Shown one piece after another: positions 8,989 through 17,943 of a stretch of DNA of 64,000 bases. The DNA is from Lysobacterales bacterium (GTDB lineage: Bacteria; Pseudomonadota; Gammaproteobacteria; Xanthomonadales; Ahniellaceae), in NCBI GenBank assembly GCA_016703225.1, contig JADJCM010000002.1:124001-188000 (forward strand). Direction: 5' to 3'. The notes beneath the pieces are model-generated. The model saw nothing but the letters and a program-made list of their open reading frames with translations, had not been told where the DNA came from and searched no databases. The position numbers were made by a program, and so were the translations under genes. How positions within the stretch are numbered: position 1 is the stretch's first letter; each line of letters begins with the position of its first letter.

Positions 8989-10992
8989 ATGCCGAACCGT
9001 CGTGATCTGGCGAACGCCATCCGTGCCTTGTCGATGGACGCCGTCGAGGCAGCGAAGTCCGGTCACCCGGGCATGCCGATGGGCATGGCTGACATCGCCG
9101 AGGTGCTGTGGAACGACTTCCTGCGGCATAACCCGACCAATCCGCGCTGGGCGAACCGCGACCGTTTCGTGCTCTCCAACGGGCACGGTTCGATGCTGCT
9201 GTATTCGCTTTTGCATCTTGCCGGGTACGACCTGCCGATCGAACAACTGAAGGCATTCCGGCAACTGCATTCGAGGACGGCCGGACATCCAGAAGCACAC
9301 GAGCATCCGGCGATCGAGACCACCACCGGGCCACTGGGACAGGGCTTGGCCAATGCGGTGGGCATGGCGCTGGCCGAGAAGCTGCTGGCGGCGCGTTTCA
9401 ACCGGGAAAGCTTCGACATCGTCGATCACAACACCTACGTCTTCCTCGGTGACGGTTGCTTGATGGAAGGCATCTCGCACGAGGTTTGTTCACTCGCCGG
9501 CACGTTCAAGCTGGGCAAACTGATCGCGCTGTACGACGACAACAGCATCTCGATCGATGGCGATGTGCGCGGCTGGTTCACCGATGACACGCGTGCGCGC
9601 TTCGAGTCGTACGGCTGGGAAGTGATCGCCGGTGTCGATGGGCACAACGCCGAGGCAATCAAGGCGGCGCTGGTCTCGGCCGCGCTCGATCCGGCCAAGC
9701 CGACCTTGATTTGTTGTCGCACCACCATTGGCTTTGGAGCGCCGACCAAGGCCGGCAAGGAGAACTCGCACGGTGCGCCGCTCGGCAAGGAAGAAATCGC
9801 TGGCGCTCGCGCGGCGCTGGGCTGGGCGCATGCACCGTTTGTGGTGCCGGACGAGATCTACGAGGCCTGGAACGCGAGTGCCCGCGGCAGTCGCTGGGAA
9901 GCCGAGTGGCAGCAGATGTTCGCGCGCTACGAGCAGGCGCATCCGGATCTGGCCGCCGAGTTTTCGCGGCGCGTGAGCAGTTCCCTGCCCGCGGATTTCA
10001 CCGCCAACGCGCTTGCCTACGCGCGCAAGCTGCAGGCGGAGGGGCCGGTGGTGGCCTCGCGCAAGGCCTCGCAGATGACGCTCGACGCATTCGGACCGCT
10101 GTTGCCGGAATTGATTGGCGGCAGCGCCGACTTGGCGCATTCCAACCTGACCCTGTGGAAGGGATCGAAGAACGTCAACAGCGACCCGGCGAACGGCAAC
10201 TACATCCACTTCGGCGTGCGCGAGTTCGGCATGAGCGCAATCGCCAACGGGCTGGCGCTGCATGGTGGTTTCGTTCCCTACGACGCCACCTTCCTGGTGT
10301 TCAGCGACTACGCGCGCAACGCCGTGCGCATGAGTGCGCTGATCCCGGCGCACGCAATTCATGTGTACACGCACGATTCGATCGGCCTCGGCGAAGACGG
10401 TCCGACGCACCAGCCGATCGAACACCTCGCCTCGTTGCGCTATATCCCGAACAATCCGGTCTGGCGCCCCTGCGACACGGTCGAGACGGCCATCGCGTGG
10501 AAGCATGCGATCGAACGCAAGGCCGGCCCGAGCTGCCTGGTGTTCAGCCGCCAGAACTTGCCGCATCAGTTGCGCAGCGACCAGCAACTGCTCGACATTG
10601 AGCGCGGGGGCTACGTGCTGCTCGACCCGCTGAACGCCAAGGTCGAGTTGATCCTGATCGCTACCGGCTCCGAAGTCGGTCTGGCCATGGACGCGGCGCG
10701 CGTACTGGATGGCGAAGGCGTCGGCGTGCGCGTGGTGTCGATGCCATGCACGCAGATCTTCGACGCCCAGCCGATCGAATGGCGCGAAGGCGTGCTGCCT
10801 TCCTGGTGCCGCGCCCGCATCGCCATCGAAGCCGGCGTCAGCGACTTCTGGCGCAAGTACGTCGGCCTCGACGGCGCCGTCTTCGGCATCGACCGCTTCG
10901 GCGCCTCGGCCCCGGCCGAGAAGCTCTACCCGTACTTCGGCTTCACGGTCGAACGCATCGTCGAAGCCGCACGCAAGCAACTCGGGCGCTGA
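8989..10992 (+). CDS. tkt: Transketolase
   Basis: Transketolase transfers two-carbon units between sugar phosphates in the pentose phosphate pathway using thiamine diphosphate. The ATG at 8989 gives 667 residues, the usual length; the frame is open upstream but a gagagaga-type SD lies just before this ATG. Visible landmarks are SGHPGMPMG near the N-terminus, HGSMLLYSLLHLAGY, the ThDP motif GDGCLMEGISHE with the later DNSISIDG, the pyrimidine-domain stretch FGVREFGM, and THDSIGLGEDGPTHQP. It is monocistronic here and convergent with gcvP. Confidence 0.97.
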   Translation: MPNRRDLANAIRALSMDAVEAAKSGHPGMPMGMADIAEVLWNDFLRHNPTNPRWANRDRFVLSNGHGSMLLYSLLHLAGYDLPIEQLKAFRQLHSRTAGHPEAHEHPAIETTTGPLGQGLANAVGMALAEKLLAARFNRESFDIVDHNTYVFLGDGCLMEGISHEVCSLAGTFKLGKLIALYDDNSISIDGDVRGWFTDDTRARFESYGWEVIAGVDGHNAEAIKAALVSAALDPAKPTLICCRTTIGFGAPTKAGKENSHGAPLGKEEIAGARAALGWAHAPFVVPDEIYEAWNASARGSRWEAEWQQMFARYEQAHPDLAAEFSRRVSSSLPADFTANALAYARKLQAEGPVVASRKASQMTLDAFGPLLPELIGGSADLAHSNLTLWKGSKNVNSDPANGNYIHFGVREFGMSAIANGLALHGGFVPYDATFLVFSDYARNAVRMSALIPAHAIHVYTHDSIGLGEDGPTHQPIEHLASLRYIPNNPVWRPCDTVETAIAWKHAIERKAGPSCLVFSRQNLPHQLRSDQQLLDIERGGYVLLDPLNAKVELILIATGSEVGLAMDAARVLDGEGVGVRVVSMPCTQIFDAQPIEWREGVLPSWCRARIAIEAGVSDFWRKYVGLDGAVFGIDRFGASAPAEKLYPYFGFTVERIVEAARKQLGR

Positions 10993-11015
10993 GTCCCTGC
11001 GAGCGGTGAGAAGCA

Positions 11016-11035
11016 ACGGCGCATCGCTGCGCCGT
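11016..11035. terminator. Hairpin between convergent tkt and gcvP
   Basis: An 8-bp perfect inverted repeat (acggcgca / tgcgccgt) with a TCGC loop sits between the two stop codons. Flanking gagaa and ttctc could extend the structure with a bulge. There is no clear T-run on either strand, so termination activity is only likely. Confidence 0.45.
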
Positions 11036-11060
11036 CGCCATTCTCAGCCGATCCGGCAAC

Positions 11061-13940
11061 TCACGCCGCCGCGTCGCGGTACTCGTTGGGGGTGGGGCAG
11101 ATGCAGACGAGGTTGCGGTCGCCGTAGGCGTTGTCGACGCGGTTGACCGGGCTCCAGTATTTGTCCTGGCGCGACATGCCGCCGGGGAACACGGCTTCTT
11201 CGCGTGAGTAGGCACGGGTCCATTCGGCGTCGGTGAGGTCATGCACGGTGTGCGGGGCGTGGCGCAGCGGGCTCTGTTCGATCGTGAAGCGGCCGCGCTC
11301 GACATCGGCGATTTCGTTGCGGATCGCGATCATCGCGTCGCAGAAGCGGTCGATCTCGTACTTCGATTCCGATTCGGTCGGTTCGATCATCAAGGTGCCG
11401 GGTACCGGGAAGCTCATGGTCGGTGCGTGGAATCCGTAGTCGATCAGGCGCTTGGCGATGTCGTCGACGCTGACGCCGCTGCTGTTCTTGAGCGCGCGCG
11501 GATCGACGATGCATTCGTGTGCGACGCGGCCGTTGTGGTTCTTGTACAGCACCGGGAAGTGCGCATCGAGACGCGCGGCGATGTAGTTGGCGTTCAAGAT
11601 TGCGACTTCAGTCGCGAGCTTCAAACCGGAGCCACCGAGCATCAGGATGTAGGCGTAGCTGATCGGCAGGATCGAGGCCGAGCCGTACGGCGCGGCGGAG
11701 ACCGCGCCGACCGGCGCACTGCCGCCATCCAGTTCCGGGTGGCCCGGCAGGAACGGCGCAAGGTGCGCCTTCACACCGATCGGGCCCATGCCCGGACCGC
11801 CGCCACCGTGCGGGATGGCGAAGGTCTTGTGCAGGTTCAGGTGCGACACATCGGCGCCGAACTCGCCCGGCCGGCTCAGCCCCACCTGCGCATTCATGTT
11901 GGCGCCGTCCATGTACACCTGCCCGCCGTGGCGATGGATCAGGTCGCAGATCTCGCCGATGCGTTCTTCGAACACGCCGTGGGTCGAGGGATAGGTGACC
12001 ATCAGCGCCGCAAGGTTGGCGGCATGCCGCTCGGCCTTGGCGGCGAGATCGGCGACATCGACGTTGCCTTCCGCGTCGCAGTCCACGACCACGACCTCCA
12101 TGCCGACCATCTGCGCCGACGCCGGATTGGTGCCGTGCGCGCTCGATGGAATCAGGCACACCTTGCGATGGCCTTCGCCGCGCGACAGGTGATAGCCGCG
12201 GATCGCGAGCAGCCCGGCGTATTCGCCCTGTGCGCCCGAGTTCGGTTGCAGCGAAACCGCGTCGTATCCGGTGATCTCGACCAGCCAGCGCTTCAGGTCT
12301 TCGCACAGCTCGCGATAGCCATGCGCCTGCTCGGCTGGTGCGAACGGGTGCAGGTTCGCGAATTCGGACCAGGTGATCGGGATCATCTCGGCGGTGGCAT
12401 TCAACTTCATCGTGCACGAGCCGAGCGGGATCATCGCGCGATCGAGCGCGAGGTCGCGGTCGGCGAGCTTGCGCAAGTAGCGCAGCAGCTCGGTTTCGGT
12501 GCGGTAACGGTTGAAGATCGGGTGCTTCAGGCAGCTGCCCTTGCGCGCGAGGTCGCCCGGAATGGCATCGACCGCATCGACTGCAATCTCGGCCAGGCGC
12601 AGCTTGCCACCGAACGCAGCCCACACCTGTTCGACCACGGCATCGGTGGTCGTCTCATCCAGCGCGATGCCCAAGCGGCCGTCGCTGAACTGGCGGAAAT
12701 TGATCTTCGCGGCGAGCGCGTGTTCGAGAATCGCGGCGCCATTGGCACCGGCGTCGACCGTGATCGAATCGAAGAATGCGGCCTGGTCGACCTTGAAACC
12801 GAGCTTGCGCAGCCCCGCGGCGAGCACTGCGGTGCGGCGGTGCACGCTTGTGGCGATTGCCTTCAGGCCCTCGGGGCCGTGATACAGCGCGTACATCGAT
12901 GCGATCACCGCGAGCAGCACCTGCGCCGTACAGATGTTCGAGGTCGCCTTCTCGCGACGGATGTGCTGTTCGCGCGTCTGCAGGCTGAGACGCGCCGCGG
13001 GCTGGCCGCGCGAATCGATCGACAGGCCGATGATGCGGCCCGGCATCGAACGCTTGATTGCGTCGCGCACCGCCATGTACGCGGCATGCGGACCGCCGTA
13101 ACCCATCGGCACGCCGAAGCGCTGGGTCGAGCCGATTGCCATGTCGGCGCCGAGTTCACCGGGTGGCGTGAGCAGGGTCAGCGCCAGCGGATCGGCGGCG
13201 ATCACGCTGATCGCGCCGGCCGCCCTCAGCTTCGCGATCGCCGCGCGGAAGTCACGGACATCACCGCGCGTGCCCGGATACTGGAACAGTGCACCAAACA
13301 CTGCCGAGGCATCGAGGTGTCGGTCGGGGTCGCCGACGATCACGTTCCAGCCAAGCGGCTCGGCACGTACCTTGACCACCGCGATCGTCTGCGGGTGGCA
13401 GTCGGCATCGACGAAGAAGGTCTTCGACTTCGACTTGCGCGAGCGCTCGGCCACAGCCATGGCCTCGGCGGCGGCGGTGCCTTCGTCGAGCAGGGAGGCG
13501 TTGGCGACATCGAGCCCGGTCAGCTCGGCAACCATGGTCTGAAAGTTCAGCAGGGCTTCGAGGCGACCCTGCGAGATCTCCGGCTGGTACGGCGTATAGG
13601 CCGTGTACCAGGCCGGGTTCTCGAGGATGTTGCGCTGGATGACTCCAGGCACCACCGTGCCGTGGTAACCCTGACCGATCAGCGAGGTGAACACCTGGTT
13701 GCGTCCGGCGAGTTCACGCAGGCGCGCGAGGGCGTCGACTTCGCTGAGCGCTTCGCCCATCGAACTCAGCAGACCCTGCATGCGGATGCTGGCCGGCACC
13801 GTCTGTGCGATCAGTTCGTCGAGGCTGGCGATGCCGATGGCGTCGAGCATTTCGCGCTGCTCTTGCGGCGCGGGACCGATATGGCGATCGGCGAAGTCGC
13901 GGGCGACGTGGGGCTGGCGCAGGGAAACCGGTGCGGACAT
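11061..13940 (-). CDS. gcvP: Glycine dehydrogenase (decarboxylating), P protein
   Basis: The P protein decarboxylates glycine with pyridoxal phosphate and passes the aminomethyl group to the H protein in the glycine cleavage system. At 959 residues it is the single-chain form, with N- and C-terminal halves fused. N-terminal half marks are FADRHIGP, YQPEISQGRLEALLNFQ and LLDEGTAAAEAM. In the C-terminal half the PLP lysine lies in HLNLHKTFAIPHGGGGPG. No gcvT or gcvH is adjacent, so the rest of the system is encoded elsewhere. A tandem glycine riboswitch occupies the leader. Confidence 0.97.
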   Translation of the reverse strand: MSAPVSLRQPHVARDFADRHIGPAPQEQREMLDAIGIASLDELIAQTVPASIRMQGLLSSMGEALSEVDALARLRELAGRNQVFTSLIGQGYHGTVVPGVIQRNILENPAWYTAYTPYQPEISQGRLEALLNFQTMVAELTGLDVANASLLDEGTAAAEAMAVAERSRKSKSKTFFVDADCHPQTIAVVKVRAEPLGWNVIVGDPDRHLDASAVFGALFQYPGTRGDVRDFRAAIAKLRAAGAISVIAADPLALTLLTPPGELGADMAIGSTQRFGVPMGYGGPHAAYMAVRDAIKRSMPGRIIGLSIDSRGQPAARLSLQTREQHIRREKATSNICTAQVLLAVIASMYALYHGPEGLKAIATSVHRRTAVLAAGLRKLGFKVDQAAFFDSITVDAGANGAAILEHALAAKINFRQFSDGRLGIALDETTTDAVVEQVWAAFGGKLRLAEIAVDAVDAIPGDLARKGSCLKHPIFNRYRTETELLRYLRKLADRDLALDRAMIPLGSCTMKLNATAEMIPITWSEFANLHPFAPAEQAHGYRELCEDLKRWLVEITGYDAVSLQPNSGAQGEYAGLLAIRGYHLSRGEGHRKVCLIPSSAHGTNPASAQMVGMEVVVVDCDAEGNVDVADLAAKAERHAANLAALMVTYPSTHGVFEERIGEICDLIHRHGGQVYMDGANMNAQVGLSRPGEFGADVSHLNLHKTFAIPHGGGGPGMGPIGVKAHLAPFLPGHPELDGGSAPVGAVSAAPYGSASILPISYAYILMLGGSGLKLATEVAILNANYIAARLDAHFPVLYKNHNGRVAHECIVDPRALKNSSGVSVDDIAKRLIDYGFHAPTMSFPVPGTLMIEPTESESKYEIDRFCDAMIAIRNEIADVERGRFTIEQSPLRHAPHTVHDLTDAEWTRAYSREEAVFPGGMSRQDKYWSPVNRVDNAYGDRNLVCICPTPNEYRDAAA

Positions 13941-13994
13941 GGCGGGCTCTCGAATGGGGGGATGCGGAATCGACGCCCGGTGGTTCGTCGCACA

Positions 13995-14022
13995 CGCCCT
14001 TCGACAGGCTCAGGGCGAACGG
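13995..14022. repeat. Dispersed palindromic repeat in the gcvP leader
   Basis: The minus strand reads CCGTTCGCCCTGAGCC followed by TGTCGAAGGGCG. A 6-bp stem (cgccct / agggcg) encloses an 11-base loop. From memory this matches a short repeat scattered through many xanthomonad and sphingomonad genomes. Only one copy occurs in this window. It lies between the riboswitch aptamers and the gcvP start, where an expression platform would be expected. Confidence 0.6.
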
Positions 14023-14045
14023 AAACCGCCGATGCATCGAGTGGA

Positions 14046-14230
14046 TCACCCCATCTGTATCCGTGCCTGAGAGCGTTATCCCTTCGGCGGACGCCTGCAC
14101 CTCACGGATGCGCGCCTCTTTCCAGATGATCTGCTGCTGCCTGCGGTCCTTCTGCCTGAGAGTTTCCGGGGCGGTTGCTCCTTCGGCGCCGACGCGGACA
14201 CGAGGTCCACACCGGTCTCTCCCGCAAGCG
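14046..14230 (-). promoter_or_regulatory. Tandem glycine riboswitch upstream of gcvP
   Basis: Reading the minus strand, aptamer 1 (about 14230-14146) contains GCGGGAGAGACCGG, then GCGCCGAAGGAGCAACCGCC and AAACTCTCAGGCAGAAGGAC. These are the conserved core elements of the glycine aptamer. Aptamer 2 (about 14135-14048) contains GGAAAGAGGC, CCGCCGAAGGGATAACGC and CTCTCAGGCACGGATAC, closed by a P1 helix of ATCTG with CAGAT. The short linker between them is typical of the cooperative tandem arrangement. It lies about 105 bases before the gcvP ATG and should switch expression on with glycine. The 320-base region between mtfA and gcvP holds nothing else but the dispersed repeat. Confidence 0.93.
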
Positions 14231-14261
14231 GCGCGGAGATTACCACGCACACCCGTGGTGC

Positions 14262-15023
14262 TTAGCGTTGGCCGCTGTAGAAGCCCTGAAATTCCTCAAA
14301 CACCGCCGGGTCGAGGGCACGCAGCGACTCGGGATCGGAGAAGTAGGCTTCGGTCGCGACGGCAAAGAACTCTTCCGGTGATTCGGCGGCGTAGGGGTCG
14401 ATGGCGGTCTCGGGCTTGGCGTCGACCTCGTCGGCTTCCTCGACTTCGGCGCGCAGGCGGTTGAAGGCGTCCTGCATCACCGCGATCCAGCGCCGGCGTG
14501 TGTCCAGGTCGCGAATCACCGGCACGCCGTCGCAGGCACCATCGCGCGCGTCGATCTTGTGCGCGATCTCGTGCAGGATCACGTTGCAGCCGGAAAACGG
14601 CTCGGCCAGATCGGCTTCGATGTCGGCAACCGACAGAATGATCGGGCCCGATTGCTCGTCGGCTTCGCCGATCAGGTCTTCGTCGAACTCGTGCGCGACG
14701 CCGTCATCGTCATGTTCATGGCGGCGCACACGGAACGCGCCCGGGTACAAGATCAGGTCGCGCCAGCCGGACAGGACGTCGTCGCCCAGATGCAGCGCCG
14801 GCAGGCAGCACAGGGCTGCGACGATGTGCTGCAGGCGCGGGTCGATGTCCAGCCCGTGCATGCCATGAAACCGCTTCTGTGCGAGAAAGGCGTCGACGTG
14901 ACTGCGCAACCGAGCCCGTGATCCGGTATCGAGTTGTGCGACCAGTTGGGCTTCGCGTTCGATCCGCGCCCAATCAGAGTCGCCAAGTGCCACCGGCGCG
15001 GTGCGCCGCAGCCACCCGAACAT
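14262..15023 (-). CDS. mtfA: Zinc peptidase of the MtfA family
   Basis: MtfA is a cytosolic gluzincin-type peptidase that in E. coli binds the repressor Mlc (DgsA) and affects glucose uptake. The 253-residue product matches family length (about 265). It carries the zinc motif HEIAHKID at residues 151-158 and a downstream ESPEEFFAVATEAYF stretch (about 214-228), where the family has its third metal-ligand glutamate. LILYPGAFRV is the conserved beta segment before the active site. It begins 3 bases after the stop of a small exported-protein gene, so the two are probably co-transcribed. The substrate in this organism is unknown. Confidence 0.88.
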   Translation of the reverse strand: MFGWLRRTAPVALGDSDWARIEREAQLVAQLDTGSRARLRSHVDAFLAQKRFHGMHGLDIDPRLQHIVAALCCLPALHLGDDVLSGWRDLILYPGAFRVRRHEHDDDGVAHEFDEDLIGEADEQSGPIILSVADIEADLAEPFSGCNVILHEIAHKIDARDGACDGVPVIRDLDTRRRWIAVMQDAFNRLRAEVEEADEVDAKPETAIDPYAAESPEEFFAVATEAYFSDPESLRALDPAVFEEFQGFYSGQR

Positions 15024-15026
15024 GGT

Positions 15027-15296
15027 TCAGCTGACGGACCTGAGCGAGCCCGGCAACAGCGCCTTCCAGCGTTGGCGCGCGGCCCGGTTGTTGCTGGGCT
15101 TTGCTGCCGGCGTCTCGCCAGTAGCCGGGGCCGCCTGCGGGGCGGCAGGCGTGGCCAACCCGGCGTCTCCCGCGCTGGCGTCCGGGCAGGGCGTCTCCGC
15201 CTGTTCAGCCTCCGGAACCGACGCGCGGGCAGACACGTCCGTGCCCGCCGAAGCCAGGATCAGAGCCAGCGCGAACATCAACACGGGGCGGGACAT
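15027..15296 (-). CDS. Small exported Ala/Pro-rich protein
   Basis: An 89-residue product begins MSRPVLMFALALILASAG, a clear hydrophobic signal sequence, followed by an Ala/Pro/Thr/Glu-rich body and a basic end (ARQRWKALLPGS). A good ribosome binding site (GAGGAG) lies 7 bases before the ATG on the minus strand, and the stop is 3 bases before mtfA. No family was recognised. An overlapping plus-strand frame exists but has neither SD nor context. The signal peptide and SD make this reading more likely real than not. Confidence 0.58.
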   Translation of the reverse strand: MSRPVLMFALALILASAGTDVSARASVPEAEQAETPCPDASAGDAGLATPAAPQAAPATGETPAAKPSNNRAARQRWKALLPGSLRSVS

Positions 15297-15490
15297 CCGG
15301 ATCTCCTCGTCACGAGCGGGCAGATGGCCGGTCGCTTGGATGCGATCGTGACCATGGGGTCAGCAAGTTACAAGTGCATGGGATTCGCGAGGAAGGCAAA
15401 AGGTTGCATTTTTCGATGCTGCGTCGCAGCAAGCGCGATCCGGCGCCGCTGCCTACACTCGGCCTTCGAGTCGAACAGGGAGAGCAGCGC

Positions 15491-17311
15491 GTGGCTGCAC
15501 AGATCAGCGTGCAACGCCTGTCGGGCTACGGTCTGCGTCGGGCACTGACGGCCGGCATCCAGCGCGTGATCGCCCGACGCGACGAGATCAACCGCATCAA
15601 CGTGTTTCCCGTGCCCGATGGCGACACCGGCACTAACCTCGCGTTCACCCTCAGCGCGGTGCTGCAGGGCGTACGCGCACCGAAGCTGGCCAGTGCCGGC
15701 GAAGTGCTGCGTCGTGCGGCGTCGGAGGCGATCGATGGTGCGCGCGGCAATTCCGGGGCGATCCTCGCGCAGTTCTTCCAGGGCGTGTCCGAAGCCATGG
15801 GTCCGAGCAAGCGACTGACGCCCGAGGCGCTGGCGCGCGCGGTGGCACGTGGCGCCGCGTTGGCGCGCGAAGCCATGGCCGAGCCACGCGAAGGCACCAT
15901 CCTCAGCGTGATCCATGCCTTCGCGCTGGCACTGCGCGAGCAGGCGGACCGTGGCCGCGATTTCCGCACCGGTTTCCGCAACGCGCTGACGGTAGCGCGC
16001 GAAGCGTTGCGCCATACCCCGGAGCAGCTCGCGGTGCTGCGTGCGGCCGGAGTGGTCGATGCCGGTGCCATGGGTTTCGTCGATCTGCTCGAGGGCATCG
16101 ACGACTACATCGTCCAGGGCCGCAGCGTGCTAAGCGATTCGTTGCCCGAGGAACTCTCCGCTGCGGGTGTGGACACCGCAAGCGGCGCCGAATACACCGA
16201 GGGGCACCGCTTCTGTACCGAGTGCATGGTCAGTGGCGATGGCGTCGACCGCGGTGCGCTCAAAGCCGCACTGTTGGCGTTGCCGCTGTCCAGCCTGGTG
16301 ATCGCCGGCACCCGCGAGAAGGTGCGTGTCCATGCCCATCTGGACGAGCCGGCGACACTGTTCGAGGCCGTCGGCCGTTTTGGTGTGGTCTCGCGCGAGA
16401 AGGCCGACGACATGCGTGCGCAGTCGAAGTCGGCGCATTCGCGGCGCGAGCAGGTGGCGATCGTGGCCGACTCCGGGGCCGACATCCCGGCCGAGGCGAT
16501 GGATCGCTTGAACATCCATCTGGTGCCGGTGCGCCTGTCGATTGGCGGCCGCGACTTCCTCGATCGCGTGTCGATCTCGCCGCGCGAGTTCTATCACGAG
16601 CTGCGCACCAGTCCGGTGCCGCCGCGGACCTCGCAGCCGCCGCCGGGCGATTTCCGGCGCCTGTTCGAGTTTCTGTTGTCGCACCATGAGCGCGTGGTGG
16701 ACGTGTCGCTGGCTGCGGGTCTTTCGGGAACGCTTCAGTCGGCCGAGAGCGCGGCGGCACGCACCGATGCCCAGCGCATCACCGTGTTCGACAGCCGCAA
16801 CGGTTCCGCCGGCCAGGGCCTGCTCGCGATCTGGGCGGCGGAAGCGGCGCAGGCCGGGCTGCCGGCGGAACGCATCGTCGAGGGTCTTTCGCGCATGCGC
16901 CCGCGCAGCGTTCTGTATGCGGTGGTTCGCGATGTCGGTTACGGCGTGCGTGGCGGGCGTGCGCCGAAGCTGGCGGGGCCGTTGTCGCGGCTGCTGCGGT
17001 TCTCGCCGCTGGTGAAAAGCAAGCCCGACGGCCGCATCGGACTCGCGGGCGCGGTCTGGGGGCGCGAGGACCTGCCGGAGAAGTTCGCACGCAAGATCGC
17101 GCGCCGACTCGATCCGGCGCGCACCTGGCGCTTCATCGTCGGCCACTGCGATTGCGCGGAGGACGCCGAGCGGGCGCATGCGGCACTGCTGCGTGCGGTG
17201 CCGAAGGTCGATCGCGCCTGGATCATGGAAGCCGGTGTGGCGATCGGCGTGCATGCCGGGCCGGGATCGCTGGTGATCGGCGTGCAGGACTACGAGCCGC
17301 CAGCGCCGTGA
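15491..17311 (+). CDS. Fused fatty-acid kinase (Dak2/FakA-like + DegV/FakB-like)
   Basis: The product combines the two parts of a fatty-acid kinase. Residues 10-205 are a Dak2 (DhaL-type) ATP-binding domain with the magnesium loop PDGDTGTN (42-49) and GARGNSGAILAQFF (83-96). Residues 215-315 resemble the FakA middle domain, with FCTECMV and VRVHAHLDEP. Residues 322-606 are a DegV/FakB domain beginning VAIVADSGADIP and containing SQPPPGDF and DVSLAAGLSGTLQSA. FakB presents a bound fatty acid to FakA for phosphorylation. The GTG at 15491 with gggagag upstream is chosen; the frame is open to 15374. Its TGA overlaps the plsY GTG, and plsY uses acyl-phosphate. Fatty-acid kinase activity is inferred. 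Confidence 0.85.
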   Translation: MAAQISVQRLSGYGLRRALTAGIQRVIARRDEINRINVFPVPDGDTGTNLAFTLSAVLQGVRAPKLASAGEVLRRAASEAIDGARGNSGAILAQFFQGVSEAMGPSKRLTPEALARAVARGAALAREAMAEPREGTILSVIHAFALALREQADRGRDFRTGFRNALTVAREALRHTPEQLAVLRAAGVVDAGAMGFVDLLEGIDDYIVQGRSVLSDSLPEELSAAGVDTASGAEYTEGHRFCTECMVSGDGVDRGALKAALLALPLSSLVIAGTREKVRVHAHLDEPATLFEAVGRFGVVSREKADDMRAQSKSAHSRREQVAIVADSGADIPAEAMDRLNIHLVPVRLSIGGRDFLDRVSISPREFYHELRTSPVPPRTSQPPPGDFRRLFEFLLSHHERVVDVSLAAGLSGTLQSAESAAARTDAQRITVFDSRNGSAGQGLLAIWAAEAAQAGLPAERIVEGLSRMRPRSVLYAVVRDVGYGVRGGRAPKLAGPLSRLLRFSPLVKSKPDGRIGLAGAVWGREDLPEKFARKIARRLDPARTWRFIVGHCDCAEDAERAHAALLRAVPKVDRAWIMEAGVAIGVHAGPGSLVIGVQDYEPPAP

Positions 17312-17943
17312 TCCTGCTCGTCGGCAAGATCGTGCTCGCCTACCTGCTCGGCTCGGTTTCCGGCAGCCTGGTACTCGGGCGTCTGCGCGGTGTCGACATC
17401 CGCACGCTCGGCAGTGGCAATGCCGGTGGCACCAATGCGCTGCGCACCCAGGGCTGGAAGTTCGCGCTCGGTGTGGCGCTGATTGATGTGGGCAAGGGCG
17501 CTCTCGCGAGCTGGATCGGCCTGCAGGGGGTCGCCGATCCAGCGCTTGAACTGCGCGTGGCCATGGCCTGCGGCATGGCGGCGGTGCTCGGCCATGTCTG
17601 GCCGCTGTTTCACGGTTTTCGCGGCGGCAAGGGCGTGGCTACCGTGATCGGTGCGCTGCTGGTGTTGTGGCCGGCGTTGCTGTTGCCGATGATCGGCGTG
17701 TTCGCGCTGGTACTGACCACGACCGGCTACGTCGGGCTCGGTTCGATTCTCGCCGGGCTGACGATGTTGCCGGCCATGCTCGTGCTCGGCGGCGGCCAGG
17801 CCAGCCTCGAGTGGTGGGTCGCTGGCGTGATCGTGGCGCTGTTCCTGTTGTTCACGCATCGGGTCAATCTGCAGCGCTTGCGCGCCGGCAACGAGCATCG
17901 CTTCGAGAAGGCGCGCGTGCTGGCGCGACTGTTCGCTCGATGA
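17308..17943 (+). CDS. plsY: Acyl-phosphate:glycerol-3-phosphate acyltransferase PlsY
   Basis: PlsY is the integral membrane enzyme that acylates glycerol-3-phosphate from acyl-phosphate, the first step of phospholipid synthesis. The GTG at 17308 overlaps the previous stop (GTGA). The 211-residue product has about seven hydrophobic segments and the three PlsY motifs: GSVSGSLVLGR near the N-terminus, GSGNAGGTNALRT (about 32-44), and GHVWPLFHGFRGGKGVAT (about 92-109). The stop overlaps birA by ATGA. Confidence 0.95.
   Translation: MILLVGKIVLAYLLGSVSGSLVLGRLRGVDIRTLGSGNAGGTNALRTQGWKFALGVALIDVGKGALASWIGLQGVADPALELRVAMACGMAAVLGHVWPLFHGFRGGKGVATVIGALLVLWPALLLPMIGVFALVLTTTGYVGLGSILAGLTMLPAMLVLGGGQASLEWWVAGVIVALFLLFTHRVNLQRLRAGNEHRFEKARVLARLFAR

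Noticed and set aside
11241..14129. A 962-codon plus-strand frame opposite gcvP
   Set aside because: Composition is His/Arg/Gln-rich shadow text and it covers both gcvP and the riboswitch.
15001..15351. Plus-strand frame over the small exported protein
   Set aside because: No signal sequence, SD or neighbour link; the minus frame has all three.
15374..15490. Earlier start for the fused fatty-acid kinase
   Set aside because: No SD before the ATG codons at 15374 or 15416, and the extra residues are not like the family.
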